Positions 1-8,658 of a DNA stretch of 64,000 bases are shown one piece after another (the first letter of the stretch is position 1; each line of letters opens with the position of its first letter). The stretch is from the NCBI RefSeq assembly GCF_013415105.1, contig NZ_JACCDF010000003.1:124001-188000 (forward strand), in the 5' to 3' direction. The notes under the pieces are model-generated. The model was not told where the DNA came from and ran no database searches. It saw only the letters and a program-made list of their open reading frames with translations. The position numbers and the translations under genes were made by a program. The DNA comes from Vreelandella salicampi. Its GTDB lineage: Bacteria; Pseudomonadota; Gammaproteobacteria; Pseudomonadales; Halomonadaceae.

Positions 1-1005
1 GTGGTTAGCGTGGTGGGGCCAGGGGAGCGGCTAAAAGCAGGCGACCGGTTAGTGTTTGCGGGCACCTCAGATGCAGCCGTTGAGCTACAGCAGATACGCG
101 GTTTGATTCCTTCCCATGATGGCGCTTCCAGTCTAGAAAAAGAGTTTAAGGAGCGCCGGCTGGTAGAGGCGGTGGTATCCAATCAGTGTCAATTTATCGG
201 CCAGAGCATCCGCGATGGGCACTTTAGAACCCTGTATGGCGCCGCCGTGTTGGCTGTTTGCCGTGGCGGTGAGCGAGTGACAGGCAACCTGGGGCAGGTG
301 CGTTTACAGCCTGCCGATGTGCTGTTGTTGGAAGCGCGCCCGCCGTTTATCGAACGTCACCGCCAATCGAAAGACTTTCTGCTGATCAGCGAGCTTAACG
401 GCGCAGCGCGCCCGGTACACGAGAAAGCGCCGCTGGCCTGGGCGATTCTGTTGGGCGCCGTATTGCTGGCTGCAGTCGGCGTATTGAGTATGCTAAACGC
501 TGCCATGCTGGGAGCGTCGCTTTCGTTGTTAGCCGGCTGCTGCAGCGTGGGGGCTGCCAAGCGCGGGCTAGATACCCAGGTGCTACTGACCATTGCCGCT
601 TCGTTTGGCGTAGGCGCGGCGCTGCAAAGTTCTGGAGCTGCCGATGAAATCGCTGGGGAAATCCTTTCTCTGGTGGCTGGCAGCCCGCTGCTACTGCTAA
701 TTGGCACTTACTGCGTCGTGGCAGTGCTTACAGAGCTAGTCACTAATAATGCCGCCGCGGTGATCATCTTTCCGGTGGTCATGGCGGCAGCGGAAAGCCT
801 GGGCGTTAATCCGATGCCCTATGTGGTGACGGTGATGTTTGCGGCCTCGGCAAGCTTTCTCACCCCGATTGGTTATCAAACCAACTTAATGGTGCACGGC
901 CCTGGTGGCTACGGCATCGGCGACTTTTTGCGCGTTGGCGCTGGTTTGAACCTACTGACCGGCGCGATTGCCTTGACGCTTATTCCGTTGATTTGGCCGT
1001 TTTAA
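1..1005 (+). CDS. SLC13-family (sodium-dependent anion) permease, C-terminal part
   Basis: This is the 3' end of an inner-membrane transporter; the reading frame is open at base 1, so the true start lies outside the window. Roughly residues 1-125 look like RCK_C/TrkA-C regulatory domains (two short segments of the type GDRLVFAG and LQPADVLLLE). The rest is a bundle of hydrophobic helices with the SLC13/CitT-type signature TNNAAAVIIFPVV followed by SFLTPIGYQTNLMVHGPGGY near the C-terminus. Family members move sulfate, dicarboxylates or related anions with sodium. The substrate cannot be told from sequence. It ends 69 bases before the esterase gene, and the two may be cotranscribed. Confidence 0.85.
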   Translation: MVSVVGPGERLKAGDRLVFAGTSDAAVELQQIRGLIPSHDGASSLEKEFKERRLVEAVVSNQCQFIGQSIRDGHFRTLYGAAVLAVCRGGERVTGNLGQVRLQPADVLLLEARPPFIERHRQSKDFLLISELNGAARPVHEKAPLAWAILLGAVLLAAVGVLSMLNAAMLGASLSLLAGCCSVGAAKRGLDTQVLLTIAASFGVGAALQSSGAADEIAGEILSLVAGSPLLLLIGTYCVVAVLTELVTNNAAAVIIFPVVMAAAESLGVNPMPYVVTVMFAASASFLTPIGYQTNLMVHGPGGYGIGDFLRVGAGLNLLTGAIALTLIPLIWPF

Positions 1006-1074
1006 GCTGGCAATGTCTCGCCGTCAACGTTGCTTTGCGCTAGGGTGTCGCTTTTATGTGTAAGGAAGATGCTG

Positions 1075-1743
1075 ATGAGTGAATCAGGCGAACTGATAAT
1101 TGAACCGAAGAGTGGCCAACCAGCCGATGCCTGCGTTTTTATTCTTCATGGTTTAGGGGCTGATGGCCACGACTTTGAACCGCTAGTGCCGGCGCTCGCA
1201 CTGCCGGAAAACGCTAACGTGCGTTTCATTATGCCTCATGCCCCGCGCTTACCCGTCACCGTCAACGGCGGGATGATCATTCCCGCTTGGTACGATATTT
1301 TAGCCATGGACTTAGGGCGCCGGGTGGATGAAGTGCAGCTGAAAAAGTCGGCCGAGCGTATTCAGGCGCTGATGGAAGAGCAGATCGATCAAGGCATCGA
1401 TAGCCGTCGGATTATCATGGCAGGCTTCTCTCAGGGCGGCGCTGTCGCCTATCACGCGGCGCTCTCTTTTTCGCAGCCGTTGGGCGGGCTTTTGGCGATG
1501 TCGACTTACTTTGCCACCGCTGACAGCATCGAGCTCGCCGAGGTGAATCGCTCCATTCCCATTGAGGTGCATCACGGCAACTTTGACCCCGTCGTGCCAG
1601 AAACACTCGGGCGTGCGGGGTTTGATAAGGTCAAAGCGCTTGGCTATCCGGCCGATTATCGCCAGTATTCCATGGCGCATGCGCTTTGCCCTCAGCAAGT
1701 GCAAGACATCGGTAAATGGTTAAGCGAACGCTTGGCACCGTAG
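1075..1743 (+). CDS. Carboxylesterase / acyl-protein thioesterase (alpha/beta hydrolase)
   Basis: A 222-residue soluble serine hydrolase of the carboxylesterase 2 / phospholipase family. Visible are the oxyanion loop FILHGLGADG near residue 22, the nucleophile elbow GFSQGG with Ser119, Asp171 in GNFDPVVP and His202 in SMAHALCP, which together form the catalytic triad. Such enzymes hydrolyse short-chain esters or thioesters; the natural substrate is unknown. I chose ATG at 1075 because an AAGGAAG ribosome site lies six bases upstream; the ATG at 1069 sits too close to it. A frame extension back to a TTG at 1030 has no support. A stem-loop follows the stop codon. Confidence 0.85.
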   Translation: MSESGELIIEPKSGQPADACVFILHGLGADGHDFEPLVPALALPENANVRFIMPHAPRLPVTVNGGMIIPAWYDILAMDLGRRVDEVQLKKSAERIQALMEEQIDQGIDSRRIIMAGFSQGGAVAYHAALSFSQPLGGLLAMSTYFATADSIELAEVNRSIPIEVHHGNFDPVVPETLGRAGFDKVKALGYPADYRQYSMAHALCPQQVQDIGKWLSERLAP

Positions 1744-1754
1744 GCCTCGCCCAA

Positions 1755-1781
1755 GGTCGTCTCGACAGCGCTGAGACGGCC
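1755..1781 (+). terminator. Stem-loop after the esterase gene
   Basis: A nine-base stem (GGTCGTCTC at 1755-1763 pairing with GAGACGGCC at 1773-1781, one G-T pair) encloses a nine-base loop just after the esterase stop. No T-tract follows directly, so it could be a weak or Rho-assisted terminator, or only an mRNA-stabilising hairpin. Confidence 0.4.
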
Positions 1782-1823
1782 GGGCAAACTGCTTTAAGAT
1801 TTTGTTTGCCTTAAGGAAATGCG

Positions 1824-3026
1824 ATGAGTCACTCCCCCTTTGTTAATCTTCCTGACGCGCAGGGCTACTTTGGCCGCTTTGGCGGACAGCACATCCCGCC
1901 TGAACTTAAGGCGGTAATGGATGATATCGATGCTGCCTACGAGGAGATTCGCCATCGCGAGGACTTTCAGCAGGAGCTGGCTGAGCTTTTGGCCGACTAC
2001 GTCGGTCGGCCCAGTCCGATTTTTCATGCTCGGCGACTTTCCACGAAGCTTGGCGGCGCGCAGATTCACCTTAAGCGCGAAGACTTAAACCACACCGGTG
2101 CCCATAAGATCAATCACTGCCTGGGCGAGGCGCTACTGGCCAAGTTCATGGGTAAGACCAAGGTGATTGCCGAGACCGGTGCTGGCCAGCACGGCGTGGC
2201 CCTGGCGACCGCCTGTGCGCTGGTAGGCATTCCCTGCGAGATCCACATGGGCCAGGTGGACATCGAGAAAGAGCACCCTAATGTGACCAAGATGAAGATT
2301 CTTGGTTGCAAGCTGGTGCCCGTGACGCGGGGTATAGCAACGCTCAAGGATGCAGTAGACAGTGCTTTTGAGGAGTATCTTAAGGATCCGCAGCAGTTCA
2401 TCTATGCCATTGGCTCGGTGGTAGGGCCGCATCCTTTCCCCAAGATGGTACGCGATTTCCAGTCGGTCATCGGCCGCGAGGCACGCCATCAGTTCCTTGA
2501 ACGTCATGGCTGTCTTCCTGACCATGTCACTGCTTGTGTAGGCGGTGGCTCCAACGCTATTGGGATGTTCACCGCCTTTCTTGATGACGCAAGCGTTCAT
2601 CTGGTGGGTGTGGAGCCGGCGGGCGAAGGGCTCGACACAAAACGTCACTCCGCCACGCTGACGCTGGGTAAGCCTGGTGAGATTCACGGCATGGCTTGCT
2701 ACGTGCTGGAAGACGATGCTGGTAACGTCATGCCGGTACATTCGATTGCATCGGGCCTTGATTACCCCGGTGTAGGGCCGCAGCACAGCTACCTCAAGGA
2801 GGTCGGTCGAGTCGACTACCAAAGTGCGACCGACGCAGAGTGCTTGGACGCCTTTCTCATGCTTTCGCGGGTCGAAGGCATCATTCCCGCGCTGGAAAGC
2901 GCACATGCCGTTGCTTGGGCTCTGCGCGAGGCACCGAAGCTACCAGCAGACCAGCATATTCTGGTGAATCTCTCTGGCCGAGGTGATAAAGACGCCGACT
3001 ACGTTGCCCATCATCTCGGGCTATAA
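1824..3026 (+). CDS. trpB: Tryptophan synthase beta chain (stand-alone)
   Basis: A 400-residue PLP enzyme that condenses indole with serine to give tryptophan. The PLP lysine is Lys95 in the motif GAHKIN, the catalytic Glu is in ETGAGQHG (about 117), and the phosphate-binding loop GGGSNAIG is at 240-247; the C-terminal NLSGRGDKD is typical. Length is normal. The ATG follows AAGGA by six bases. No trpA or trpF is next to it: the neighbours are an esterase and a tRNA gene. Either this organism keeps its trp genes dispersed, or this is a second beta chain used for indole salvage. The sequence is close to canonical TrpB rather than to the distant TrpB2 type, so I favour real tryptophan synthase activity. 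Confidence 0.92.
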   Translation: MSHSPFVNLPDAQGYFGRFGGQHIPPELKAVMDDIDAAYEEIRHREDFQQELAELLADYVGRPSPIFHARRLSTKLGGAQIHLKREDLNHTGAHKINHCLGEALLAKFMGKTKVIAETGAGQHGVALATACALVGIPCEIHMGQVDIEKEHPNVTKMKILGCKLVPVTRGIATLKDAVDSAFEEYLKDPQQFIYAIGSVVGPHPFPKMVRDFQSVIGREARHQFLERHGCLPDHVTACVGGGSNAIGMFTAFLDDASVHLVGVEPAGEGLDTKRHSATLTLGKPGEIHGMACYVLEDDAGNVMPVHSIASGLDYPGVGPQHSYLKEVGRVDYQSATDAECLDAFLMLSRVEGIIPALESAHAVAWALREAPKLPADQHILVNLSGRGDKDADYVAHHLGL

Positions 3027-3041
3027 CGAAATCTACCAAGG

Positions 3042-3074
3042 CGGATAGTGAATAGGGGCTAGCCTCGCTATCCG
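3042..3074 (+). terminator. Candidate trpB terminator hairpin
   Basis: CGGATAG at 3042-3048 pairs with CTATCCG at 3068-3074, followed by TCTTTC. It lies between the trpB stop and the tRNA gene. The loop is long (19 bases) and the T-rich tail short, so it is only a moderate candidate. The right arm overlaps the region where a tRNA promoter should sit (TATCAT at 3083-3088 is a possible -10). Confidence 0.4.
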
Positions 3075-3101
3075 TCTTTCGCTATCATACTCGCGCTTTA
3101 C

Positions 3102-3178
3102 GGGCCCATAGCTCAGTTGGTTAGAGCAGAGAACTCATAATTCTTTGGTCGCTGGTTCGAGTCCAGCTGGGCCCACCA
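3102..3178 (+). tRNA. tRNA with CAT anticodon, probably tRNA-Ile2 (lysidine type)
   Basis: A complete 77-base cloverleaf with encoded CCA: acceptor GGGCCCA/TGGGCCC, D-arm GCTC/GAGC, anticodon stem GAGAA/TTCTT with anticodon CAT at 3136-3138, and T-arm GCTGG/CCAGC around TTCGAGT. CAT could mean elongator Met or Ile2. The acceptor pairs C4-G69 and C5-G68 are the ones TilS uses to recognise tRNA-Ile2, and the variable and T-arm sequence TTGGTCGCTGGTTC equals that of E. coli tRNA-Ile2 as I recall it. I therefore favour Ile2, which reads AUA after lysidine modification, over Met. Confidence 0.95.
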
Positions 3179-3396
3179 TCTTTCCCTCGGAATATCCCTT
3201 CTTCCCCAATCCCACTGGTTTTTTCGCCTTTTCTGCTTCATTTTGTGTGGCAACGTTGCCTTTTGCTTTTATTATCACTTGCCTTAACAAGTACGTCCTT
3301 TACAGGCGTGGTAGGCATCTTTGCGTCAATTTCAGGGGCTCGTATCACGGGCCGATTCGCACTAAAGTAAAGCGGTATCTTACTAAGGGGCGGGCG

Positions 3397-3879
3397 ATGA
3401 TTGCTGAACATGAAATGCCGTATCTGAAGCGCTGTGTGGTGTTGGCAGAGGAGGCGCTGAATGCGGGGGACGAGCCGTTTGGTAGCGTGCTGGTGAGCCG
3501 CGATGGCGAGGTGTTAGCGGAAGATCGAAACCGTATCGCGGGTGGAGATGCGACCCGGCACCCTGAGTTTGCACTGGCGCGTTGGGCGGCGGCAAACATG
3601 ACACCAAGAGCGCGCGCTGAGGCGACGGTTTACACTTCAGGTGAGCACTGCCCAATGTGTGCGGCGGCGCATGGCTGGGTCGGGCTTGGACGGATTGTTT
3701 ATGTCAGCTCATCCGCGCAGCTAAGCGAATGGTTGCAGGAGTTCGGCGTAGGGCCACCTCCGGTGGCAACGCTTCCCATTGAACAAGTCGTGCCGGGACT
3801 TGCGGTGGAAGGGCCCGTATTAGCGCTGGCGGAGACGATGAAAGCGCTTCATAAGCGCTGCCATCAGAGGGCGGTATAA
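3397..3879 (+). CDS. Nucleoside deaminase (cytidine/deoxycytidylate deaminase family)
   Basis: A 160-residue zinc-dependent deaminase. Zinc ligands are visible as His55 in HPEF (a variation of the usual HAE, keeping catalytic Glu57) and Cys85/Cys88 in EHCPMC. The layout matches the guanine deaminase / TadA-like branch, but it is not clearly TadA and the substrate is unknown. The frame stays open upstream through the tRNA, but that is not coding: ATG at 3397 has AAGGGG six bases upstream. The stretch 3179-3396 before it is T-rich and holds nothing else I can recognise. It converges on rlpA with a five-base gap. Confidence 0.85.
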   Translation: MIAEHEMPYLKRCVVLAEEALNAGDEPFGSVLVSRDGEVLAEDRNRIAGGDATRHPEFALARWAAANMTPRARAEATVYTSGEHCPMCAAAHGWVGLGRIVYVSSSAQLSEWLQEFGVGPPPVATLPIEQVVPGLAVEGPVLALAETMKALHKRCHQRAV

Positions 3880-3884
3880 ACCGC

Positions 3885-4259
3885 TTAATTCAACTGAGTC
3901 ACTAGAACCGGCGCGACGCCGCGTTTCAGCATGTCCAATTGGCGCGCTGCGCGTTTGGAAAGGTCAATAATCCGGCCTTGCACGTAAGGGCCGCGGTCGT
4001 TGATGATCACTTCCACTGCTTGTCCGGTATCTGGCCGTGTGACGAGTACTTTGGTGCCGAAAGGCAAACTCGGGTGAGCCGCTGTTAAGGCTTGCTGGTT
4101 GAAAGTTTCGCCGCTGGCGGTAGTGGCGCCTTGGAAGCGGTCGCTGTAATAGGAGGCTTTGCCTTTCTGGGTGACATCATCCGCATAAGCGGTATTGAGA
4201 CCGCCAAGTAGCAGAACGATAAAACACAGCAATGGGGTGAAGCGTTTGAAATCTACCAT
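3885..4259 (-). CDS. RlpA-like double-psi beta-barrel protein
   Basis: A short (124-residue) exported protein. Residues 1-26 form a signal peptide ending AYA; there is no lipobox cysteine. The rest is one double-psi beta-barrel domain of the RlpA type, with GKASYYSDRF at the front and the conserved NDRGPYVQGRIIDLS that holds the active-site Asp and His-region of family lytic transglycosylases. The usual SPOR domain is absent, so septal targeting through denuded glycan is not expected. It probably trims or binds peptidoglycan in the periplasm, though activity of such short versions is unproven. Confidence 0.85.
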   Translation of the reverse strand: MVDFKRFTPLLCFIVLLLGGLNTAYADDVTQKGKASYYSDRFQGATTASGETFNQQALTAAHPSLPFGTKVLVTRPDTGQAVEVIINDRGPYVQGRIIDLSKRAARQLDMLKRGVAPVLVTQLN

Positions 4260-4440
4260 GGAGATTCCTCATGGTGTTTCTTGCGTTGAGCACAGGCATC
4301 AATTAGATGCCATGCAGGGTGATAGATGATAACGGCTGGGAAAATGCTGGGCAAGAAATATCAAGATCGGCGATTTTAGCAGCAGAATTGCCTAAACTAA
4401 GTTTTCATCAATTGACGAGGCGAGTGCCAAGGAGTCTTTC

Positions 4441-4998
4441 ATGCATGAATTGGACCATTATATTTATCCGCATCGAGTGCTGCATTGGCTAGTAGCTTTG
4501 GGCGTTTTATTCTCACTGGCAAGCGGGCTTACGCTGGGCTTTCTGGGATTTGAGCGGGCGGTTGCGCTAATCGGTGAAACGTTGACGAATGCGCTTTATA
4601 CGGCGCATAAAACGCTGGGTATCACGTTACTGTTATTGATGACTCTGCGCATTATTACCCGGCTGGCATTTGTCGTGCCGGATCACGATCCGCCGTTAAA
4701 CACCTTTGAGCGCCTCGTCAGCACGAGCGTTCATCACCTGCTTTATTTGGCACTAGTGGTGATGCCCATGCTCGGTGCGTTGGCCACGGCAACGGGCGGC
4801 TTTCCCGTACAGTTTTTCTATTGGACGCTGCCAAGCGTGGTCGGCGAAAACAAAGCGCTCTCAGAAACGTTGTTTCTTTGGCATGAGCGCGTTGGCTGGT
4901 TGCTTATCGTGCTGATTACCCTTCATGTTATCGGCGCGTTATATCACTGGTGGATCAAGCGCGATAACGTGATGAAGCGAATGAGCTTGTTTGATTGA
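4441..4998 (+). CDS. Cytochrome b561
   Basis: A 185-residue integral membrane di-haem cytochrome with four predicted transmembrane helices. Histidines suited to haem ligation are in HRVLHW near residue 11-15, AHKTLG near 60, WHERVGW near 148 and LHVIGALYHW near 161-168. Such proteins pass electrons between quinol and periplasmic acceptors, for instance superoxide in E. coli CybB. ATG at 4441 has AAGGAG six bases upstream. It diverges from rlpA; the 181-base gap between them should hold both promoters. Confidence 0.9.
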   Translation: MHELDHYIYPHRVLHWLVALGVLFSLASGLTLGFLGFERAVALIGETLTNALYTAHKTLGITLLLLMTLRIITRLAFVVPDHDPPLNTFERLVSTSVHHLLYLALVVMPMLGALATATGGFPVQFFYWTLPSVVGENKALSETLFLWHERVGWLLIVLITLHVIGALYHWWIKRDNVMKRMSLFD

Positions 4999-5078
4999 AC
5001 GACTAGCTTACTGACGAAAAACGTAAGCATTAGATAACGCTTACTTGACTGAATGGAAAGGGTTTTCACATAAATAAA

Positions 5079-5100
5079 AAGCCGGGCGTTTGCCCGGCTT
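5079..5100 (-). terminator. Rho-independent terminator (leftward)
   Basis: GCCGGGC and GCCCGGC form a perfect seven-base stem around GTTT, extended by AA/TT. Read leftward it is followed by TTTTTATTTA, a good T-tract, so it fits the small leftward gene at 5130-5237. It may also stop cytochrome b561 transcripts coming rightward. Confidence 0.8.
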
Positions 5101-5129
5101 GGTTACTTTTTTACATCTAATGCCGTAGG

Positions 5130-5237
5130 TTATTTATCGCAGTAAACGCTAAAAGCCTCGACAAAATCGCGTTGCCACTGTGCTTGATGTAGCCAAGCAC
5201 GCAGCACTTCGCAATCATACAGGGGGTAGTGTGTCAT
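5130..5237 (-). CDS. Small 35-residue protein of unknown function
   Basis: A short leftward frame, below usual gene-calling size, that encodes 35 residues starting MTHYPLYDCEVLRAWLHQA and ending VYCDK. It has a strong AAAGGAGG ribosome site about ten bases before its ATG (an in-frame ATG nine bases further up lies too close to that site), and a perfect intrinsic terminator about 30 bases after its stop. The peptide is rich in aromatic residues (four Tyr/Phe-type plus two Trp), has two cysteines and a central segment that could form an amphipathic helix. No signal peptide or membrane helix is visible. I do not recognise a family. The signals around it argue for real expression. Confidence 0.65.
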   Translation of the reverse strand: MTHYPLYDCEVLRAWLHQAQWQRDFVEAFSVYCDK

Positions 5238-5354
5238 GGTTGGCATTCCTCCTTTGGGACTGCCCTACCAGTGTAGCTGAGTTTTGTTGCAGTGCAGCAT
5301 GGTATTATTTCATTCCCGCGCTTTTTGTCATGCAAACGCGTCGTGAGGAACTAA

Positions 5355-5378
5355 AACGCCCCCAATGTTGGGGGCGTT
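5355..5378 (-). terminator. pntAB terminator
   Basis: An 11-base perfect stem (AACGCCCCCAA / TTGGGGGCGTT) with a two-base core lies just past the pntB stop. Read leftward it ends in GCGTTTTAG, a short T-run. It is the likely end of the pntAB transcript. Confidence 0.75.
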
Positions 5379-5412
5379 ATGACGTGCCGTTGGGTTCGTT
5401 GGTCCCGTTGGT

Positions 5413-6855
5413 TTAGTCGATTTGCGGTAGTAGTGACTCGATGCTGCCTTTAGCATCGCCGTAGAACATCCGGGTGTTCTCCTTGAAGAACAGCGGGTTC
5501 TCGATGCCCGAGTAGCCGGTACCTTGGCCGCGTTTACACACGAATACCTGCTTGGCTTCCCACACTTTCAATACCGGCATGCCGGCGATGGGGCTATTGG
5601 GATCGTCTTCTGCAGCCGGGTTGACGATATCGTTGGAACCGATAACGATCACCACATCGGTAGAAGCGAGATCGTCGTTGATTTCGTCCATTTCCAGCAC
5701 GATATCGTAGGGCACTTTGGCTTCGGCCAGCAGCACGTTCATGTGCCCAGGGAGACGACCTGCCACCGGGTGAATACCAAAACGCACGTTCTTGCCCGAT
5801 GCACGTAGCTTGCGGGTTAGCTCGCTGACGGCGTTCTGCGCCTGAGCGACCGCCATGCCGTAGCCCGGTACGATCACCACGCTGTCAGCATCGTTAAGCG
5901 CACTGGCTACGCCACCGGCGTCGATGGCAATCTGCTCGCCCTCAATCTCCGCCGCCGGGCCTTGGCTGCCACCGAAACCGCCGAGGATGACGCTGACGAA
6001 GTTGCGGTTCATCGCTTTACACATGATGTAAGAGAGAATCGCACCCGAGGAGCCGACCAGCGCACCGGTCACGATCAAGAGATCGTTGGAGAGCGTGAAA
6101 CCGATGGCTGCCGCCGCCCAGCCTGAGTAGCTGTTGAGCATCGATACCACCACCGGCATATCGGCGCCGCCAATGCCCATGATCAGGTGATAGCCGATGA
6201 AGAACGCCAGCAGCGCGATCAGCAAGAGCGTCCAGAAACCGGCGCCGCTAATGTAAAGAATCGCCAGCAGTAGCGAAAGCGCTGCGGCGCCCGCGTTGAG
6301 CGCATGGCCGCCGGGTAGCTGCTTAGCCTTGCCGTCTACCTTGCCCGCTAGCTTGCCGAAGGCTACGACCGAGCCGGTGAAGGTCACCGCGCCGATGAAC
6401 ACACCCAGCACTACCTCGATCTGCAAAAACATCAGCTCGTCTGGCGCTTTGGTGGCTACCAGGGCCGCAAAGGCAGAGAACTGCTCGGTACCGGCTTCAA
6501 CCGCGCGAGCCGCCATAACGCGGCGACGCTCCAAGTCGGCGCTCCAGCCGACGAACACGGCGGCTAGGCCGACAAAGCTGTGCAGTGCGGCAACGAGTTG
6601 CGGCATTTCGGTCATATCGACCTTTTTCGCCACATAAACACCAATACCTGCACCGATGACCATCATCGGGATCATCCAGCCATAAGCGCCAATACCAGGG
6701 CCGAAGGCAGTGAAAAAGACCCCGACGGCCATACCGACGATGCCGTACCACACCGCCCGTTTGGCTTTTTCTTGATTGCTCAACCCCCCTAGGGAGAGGA
6801 TGAACAGAACACTTGCCGCGATTGCCGCGGCAGACACGAATCCTTGACTTAGCAT
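5413..6855 (-). CDS. pntB: NAD(P) transhydrogenase subunit beta
   Basis: The 480-residue beta subunit of the proton-translocating transhydrogenase, which moves hydride from NADH to NADP+ driven by proton entry. The N-terminal half is a run of membrane helices (domain II), and the C-terminal 180 residues form the NADP(H)-binding domain III with [14 protein letters not shown] and the [15 protein letters not shown] region. I start at ATG 6855 ([10 protein letters not shown]), six bases after GGAGG; the longer frame back to 6927 overlaps pntA and lacks support. It lies 16 bases behind pntA, as one operon. Confidence 0.95.
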   Translation of the reverse strand: MLSQGFVSAAAIAASVLFILSLGGLSNQEKAKRAVWYGIVGMAVGVFFTAFGPGIGAYGWMIPMMVIGAGIGVYVAKKVDMTEMPQLVAALHSFVGLAAVFVGWSADLERRRVMAARAVEAGTEQFSAFAALVATKAPDELMFLQIEVVLGVFIGAVTFTGSVVAFGKLAGKVDGKAKQLPGGHALNAGAAALSLLLAILYISGAGFWTLLLIALLAFFIGYHLIMGIGGADMPVVVSMLNSYSGWAAAAIGFTLSNDLLIVTGALVGSSGAILSYIMCKAMNRNFVSVILGGFGGSQGPAAEIEGEQIAIDAGGVASALNDADSVVIVPGYGMAVAQAQNAVSELTRKLRASGKNVRFGIHPVAGRLPGHMNVLLAEAKVPYDIVLEMDEINDDLASTDVVIVIGSNDIVNPAAEDDPNSPIAGMPVLKVWEAKQVFVCKRGQGTGYSGIENPLFFKENTRMFYGDAKGSIESLLPQID

Positions 6856-6871
6856 GGGTTGCCTCCGCGGT

Positions 6872-8443
6872 TTAAGATTTTTGGAACATGGCCAGCATAC
6901 GGCGAGTGACCAAAAAGCCACCGACAATATTGATCGTCGCGATCAGCACTGAAATGGACGCCATCAGCGTCACAACCCCGCTACCGGAGCCGATCTGCAG
7001 TACCGCGCCTAGGATGATGATCCCAGAAATGGCGTTAGTCACCGCCATCAGTGGTGTATGCAACGAGTGGCTGACGTTCCAGATCACCTGGAAGCCGACG
7101 AAGCAGGCGAGCGCAAAAACGATAAAGTGCTGCATGAAAGACGCTGGAGCGACTTGACCGAGTAGCAGCATGATTGCGCCGCCGACACCGAGAAGCGTGG
7201 CCTGGCGCTTGGTTTGCGCTTTGAACGTCGCAAGCTCGGCGGCTTTTTTCTCCTCCGGCGTTGGCTCTTTTTCCTTGGGTTTGGGCTTCGCTGCCGCGAT
7301 GGCCTTCACCTTGGGCGGCGGCGGTGGGAAGGTGATTTCACCTTGGTGGGTCACCGTGGCGCCACGAATGACATCGTCTTCCATGTCATGCACGATCTGG
7401 CCGTCTTTTTCCGGCGTAAGATCCGTAAGCATGTGGCGGACGTTAGTGGCGTAAAGTAGCGAAGCTTGCGTTGCCATGCGCGAGGGGAAGTCGGTGTAGC
7501 CAACCACCACGACGCCATTGTCGCTCACCACCCGCTCATCGGGCTTGGTTAAATCGCAGTTGCCGCCTTTTTCAGCGGCCAAATCGATAATCACCGAGCC
7601 CGGCTTCATGGCCTTGACCATATCCTCGAGCCACAGTTTGGGCGCGGGCTTGCCGGGAATCAGCGCGGTGGTGATAACGATATCGATATCGGGGGCTTGC
7701 TCGCGGAAGCACTCAAGCTGCTTTTCGCGAAATTCTGGGCTAGAGGGCGAGGCGTAACCACCGGTTTCGGCACCGTCCTGGCTGTCCTCAAAGTCGAGAA
7801 ACAAGAACTCAGCGCCCATGGATTCGATCTGCTCGGCGACTTCCGGGCGCACGTCAAAGGCGCGTACCACCGCACCGAGACTGGTGGCGGTGCCAATGGC
7901 GGAAAGCCCGGCAACACCTGCGCCAATCACCAGCACTTTAGCCGGTGGCACTTTACCGGCGGCCGTGACCTGGCCGGTAAAAAAGCGCCCAAAGTTGTTA
8001 CCGGCTTCTATCACCGAGCGGTAACCGGCGATGTTGGCCATGGAGGAAAGCGCGTCCATCTTCTGAGCGCGGGAAATACGCGGCACCATGTCCATCGCCA
8101 TCACGGTGGCGCCTTGGGCTTTGCACTTTTCTAGCAGCGCCTCGTTCTGCCCTGGCCAGAAAAAACTGATCAGCGTTTGCCCTTCGCGCAGATGCTGGGT
8201 TTCGGCATCGCTGGGTTCGCGGACTTTGATCACGGTATCGACCGTTTGCCAAAGTGACTCGGCGCCTTCCACGACGCTTACACCGGCATCGCGATACGCC
8301 TGATCATCAAAGCCAGCAAGCGTCCCGGCACCGGCTTCGATAAAGCAGTCGTGCCCTAGCTTTTGCAGTTGCAGCGCGCTTTCTGGGGTTAGCGCGACAC
8401 GCGCTTCACCCTTGGCGAGCTCTTTAGGTGCACCAATTTTCAC
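6872..8443 (-). CDS. pntA: NAD(P) transhydrogenase subunit alpha
   Basis: The 523-residue alpha subunit, in the E. coli-type fused layout. Residues 1-380 are the NAD(H)-binding domain I with the Rossmann fingerprint [15 protein letters not shown] near 170, and the mobile-loop region [15 protein letters not shown] Pro/Lys/Glu-rich linker (residues 380-425, [20 protein letters not shown]) follows, then four membrane helices. With pntB it supplies NADPH. It is the first gene of the operon; the promoter should lie in the 200-base gap upstream, most of which (8580-8658) is a tandem repeat. Confidence 0.95.
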   Translation of the reverse strand: MKIGAPKELAKGEARVALTPESALQLQKLGHDCFIEAGAGTLAGFDDQAYRDAGVSVVEGAESLWQTVDTVIKVREPSDAETQHLREGQTLISFFWPGQNEALLEKCKAQGATVMAMDMVPRISRAQKMDALSSMANIAGYRSVIEAGNNFGRFFTGQVTAAGKVPPAKVLVIGAGVAGLSAIGTATSLGAVVRAFDVRPEVAEQIESMGAEFLFLDFEDSQDGAETGGYASPSSPEFREKQLECFREQAPDIDIVITTALIPGKPAPKLWLEDMVKAMKPGSVIIDLAAEKGGNCDLTKPDERVVSDNGVVVVGYTDFPSRMATQASLLYATNVRHMLTDLTPEKDGQIVHDMEDDVIRGATVTHQGEITFPPPPPKVKAIAAAKPKPKEKEPTPEEKKAAELATFKAQTKRQATLLGVGGAIMLLLGQVAPASFMQHFIVFALACFVGFQVIWNVSHSLHTPLMAVTNAISGIIILGAVLQIGSGSGVVTLMASISVLIATINIVGGFLVTRRMLAMFQKS

Positions 8444-8579
8444 GTTGGATCTCCCTTAGTTGCGGTTATTGGTGTTCTGCTAACGAATATCCGATCAGCT
8501 ATACCTGACTCTACCACTGTGCACAACTGTCAACATCTATGCACCATTGCCAAGCATTAATGGTAAAGCTTTTTTTACT

Positions 8580-8658
8580 GATCGTTTTGTAGATAGTTTT
8601 TGAGATAGTTTTTGAGATGGTTTTTTAGATAGTTTTGTAGATAGTTTTACTGATAGCC
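8580..8658. repeat. 12-bp tandem repeat, about 6.6 units
   Basis: Six complete 12-base units of the form GATAGTTTTTGA (first base at 8580, 8592, 8604, 8616, 8628, 8640) and a partial seventh run through the 3' end of the ABC transporter gene. Units differ by one to three bases; the second and third are identical. The array is T-rich on the plus strand, unlike the surrounding DNA. Its last part contains the ABC gene's stop codon (8647-8649). Confidence 0.9.

Noticed and set aside
2133..2906. 257-codon leftward frame inside trpB
   Set aside because: Antisense shadow of a well-conserved gene; His/Arg/Cys-rich with no motifs.
4307..4492. 61-codon frame over the start of cytochrome b561
   Set aside because: It lies in another frame in the divergent promoter region and ends inside cytochrome b561.
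5180..5416. 78-codon rightward frame antisense to the small 35-residue gene
   Set aside because: No ribosome site; it spans two terminators and the leftward gene with better signals.
8580..8658. Possible CRISPR array
   Set aside because: Units are 12 bases in direct tandem, with no spacers.
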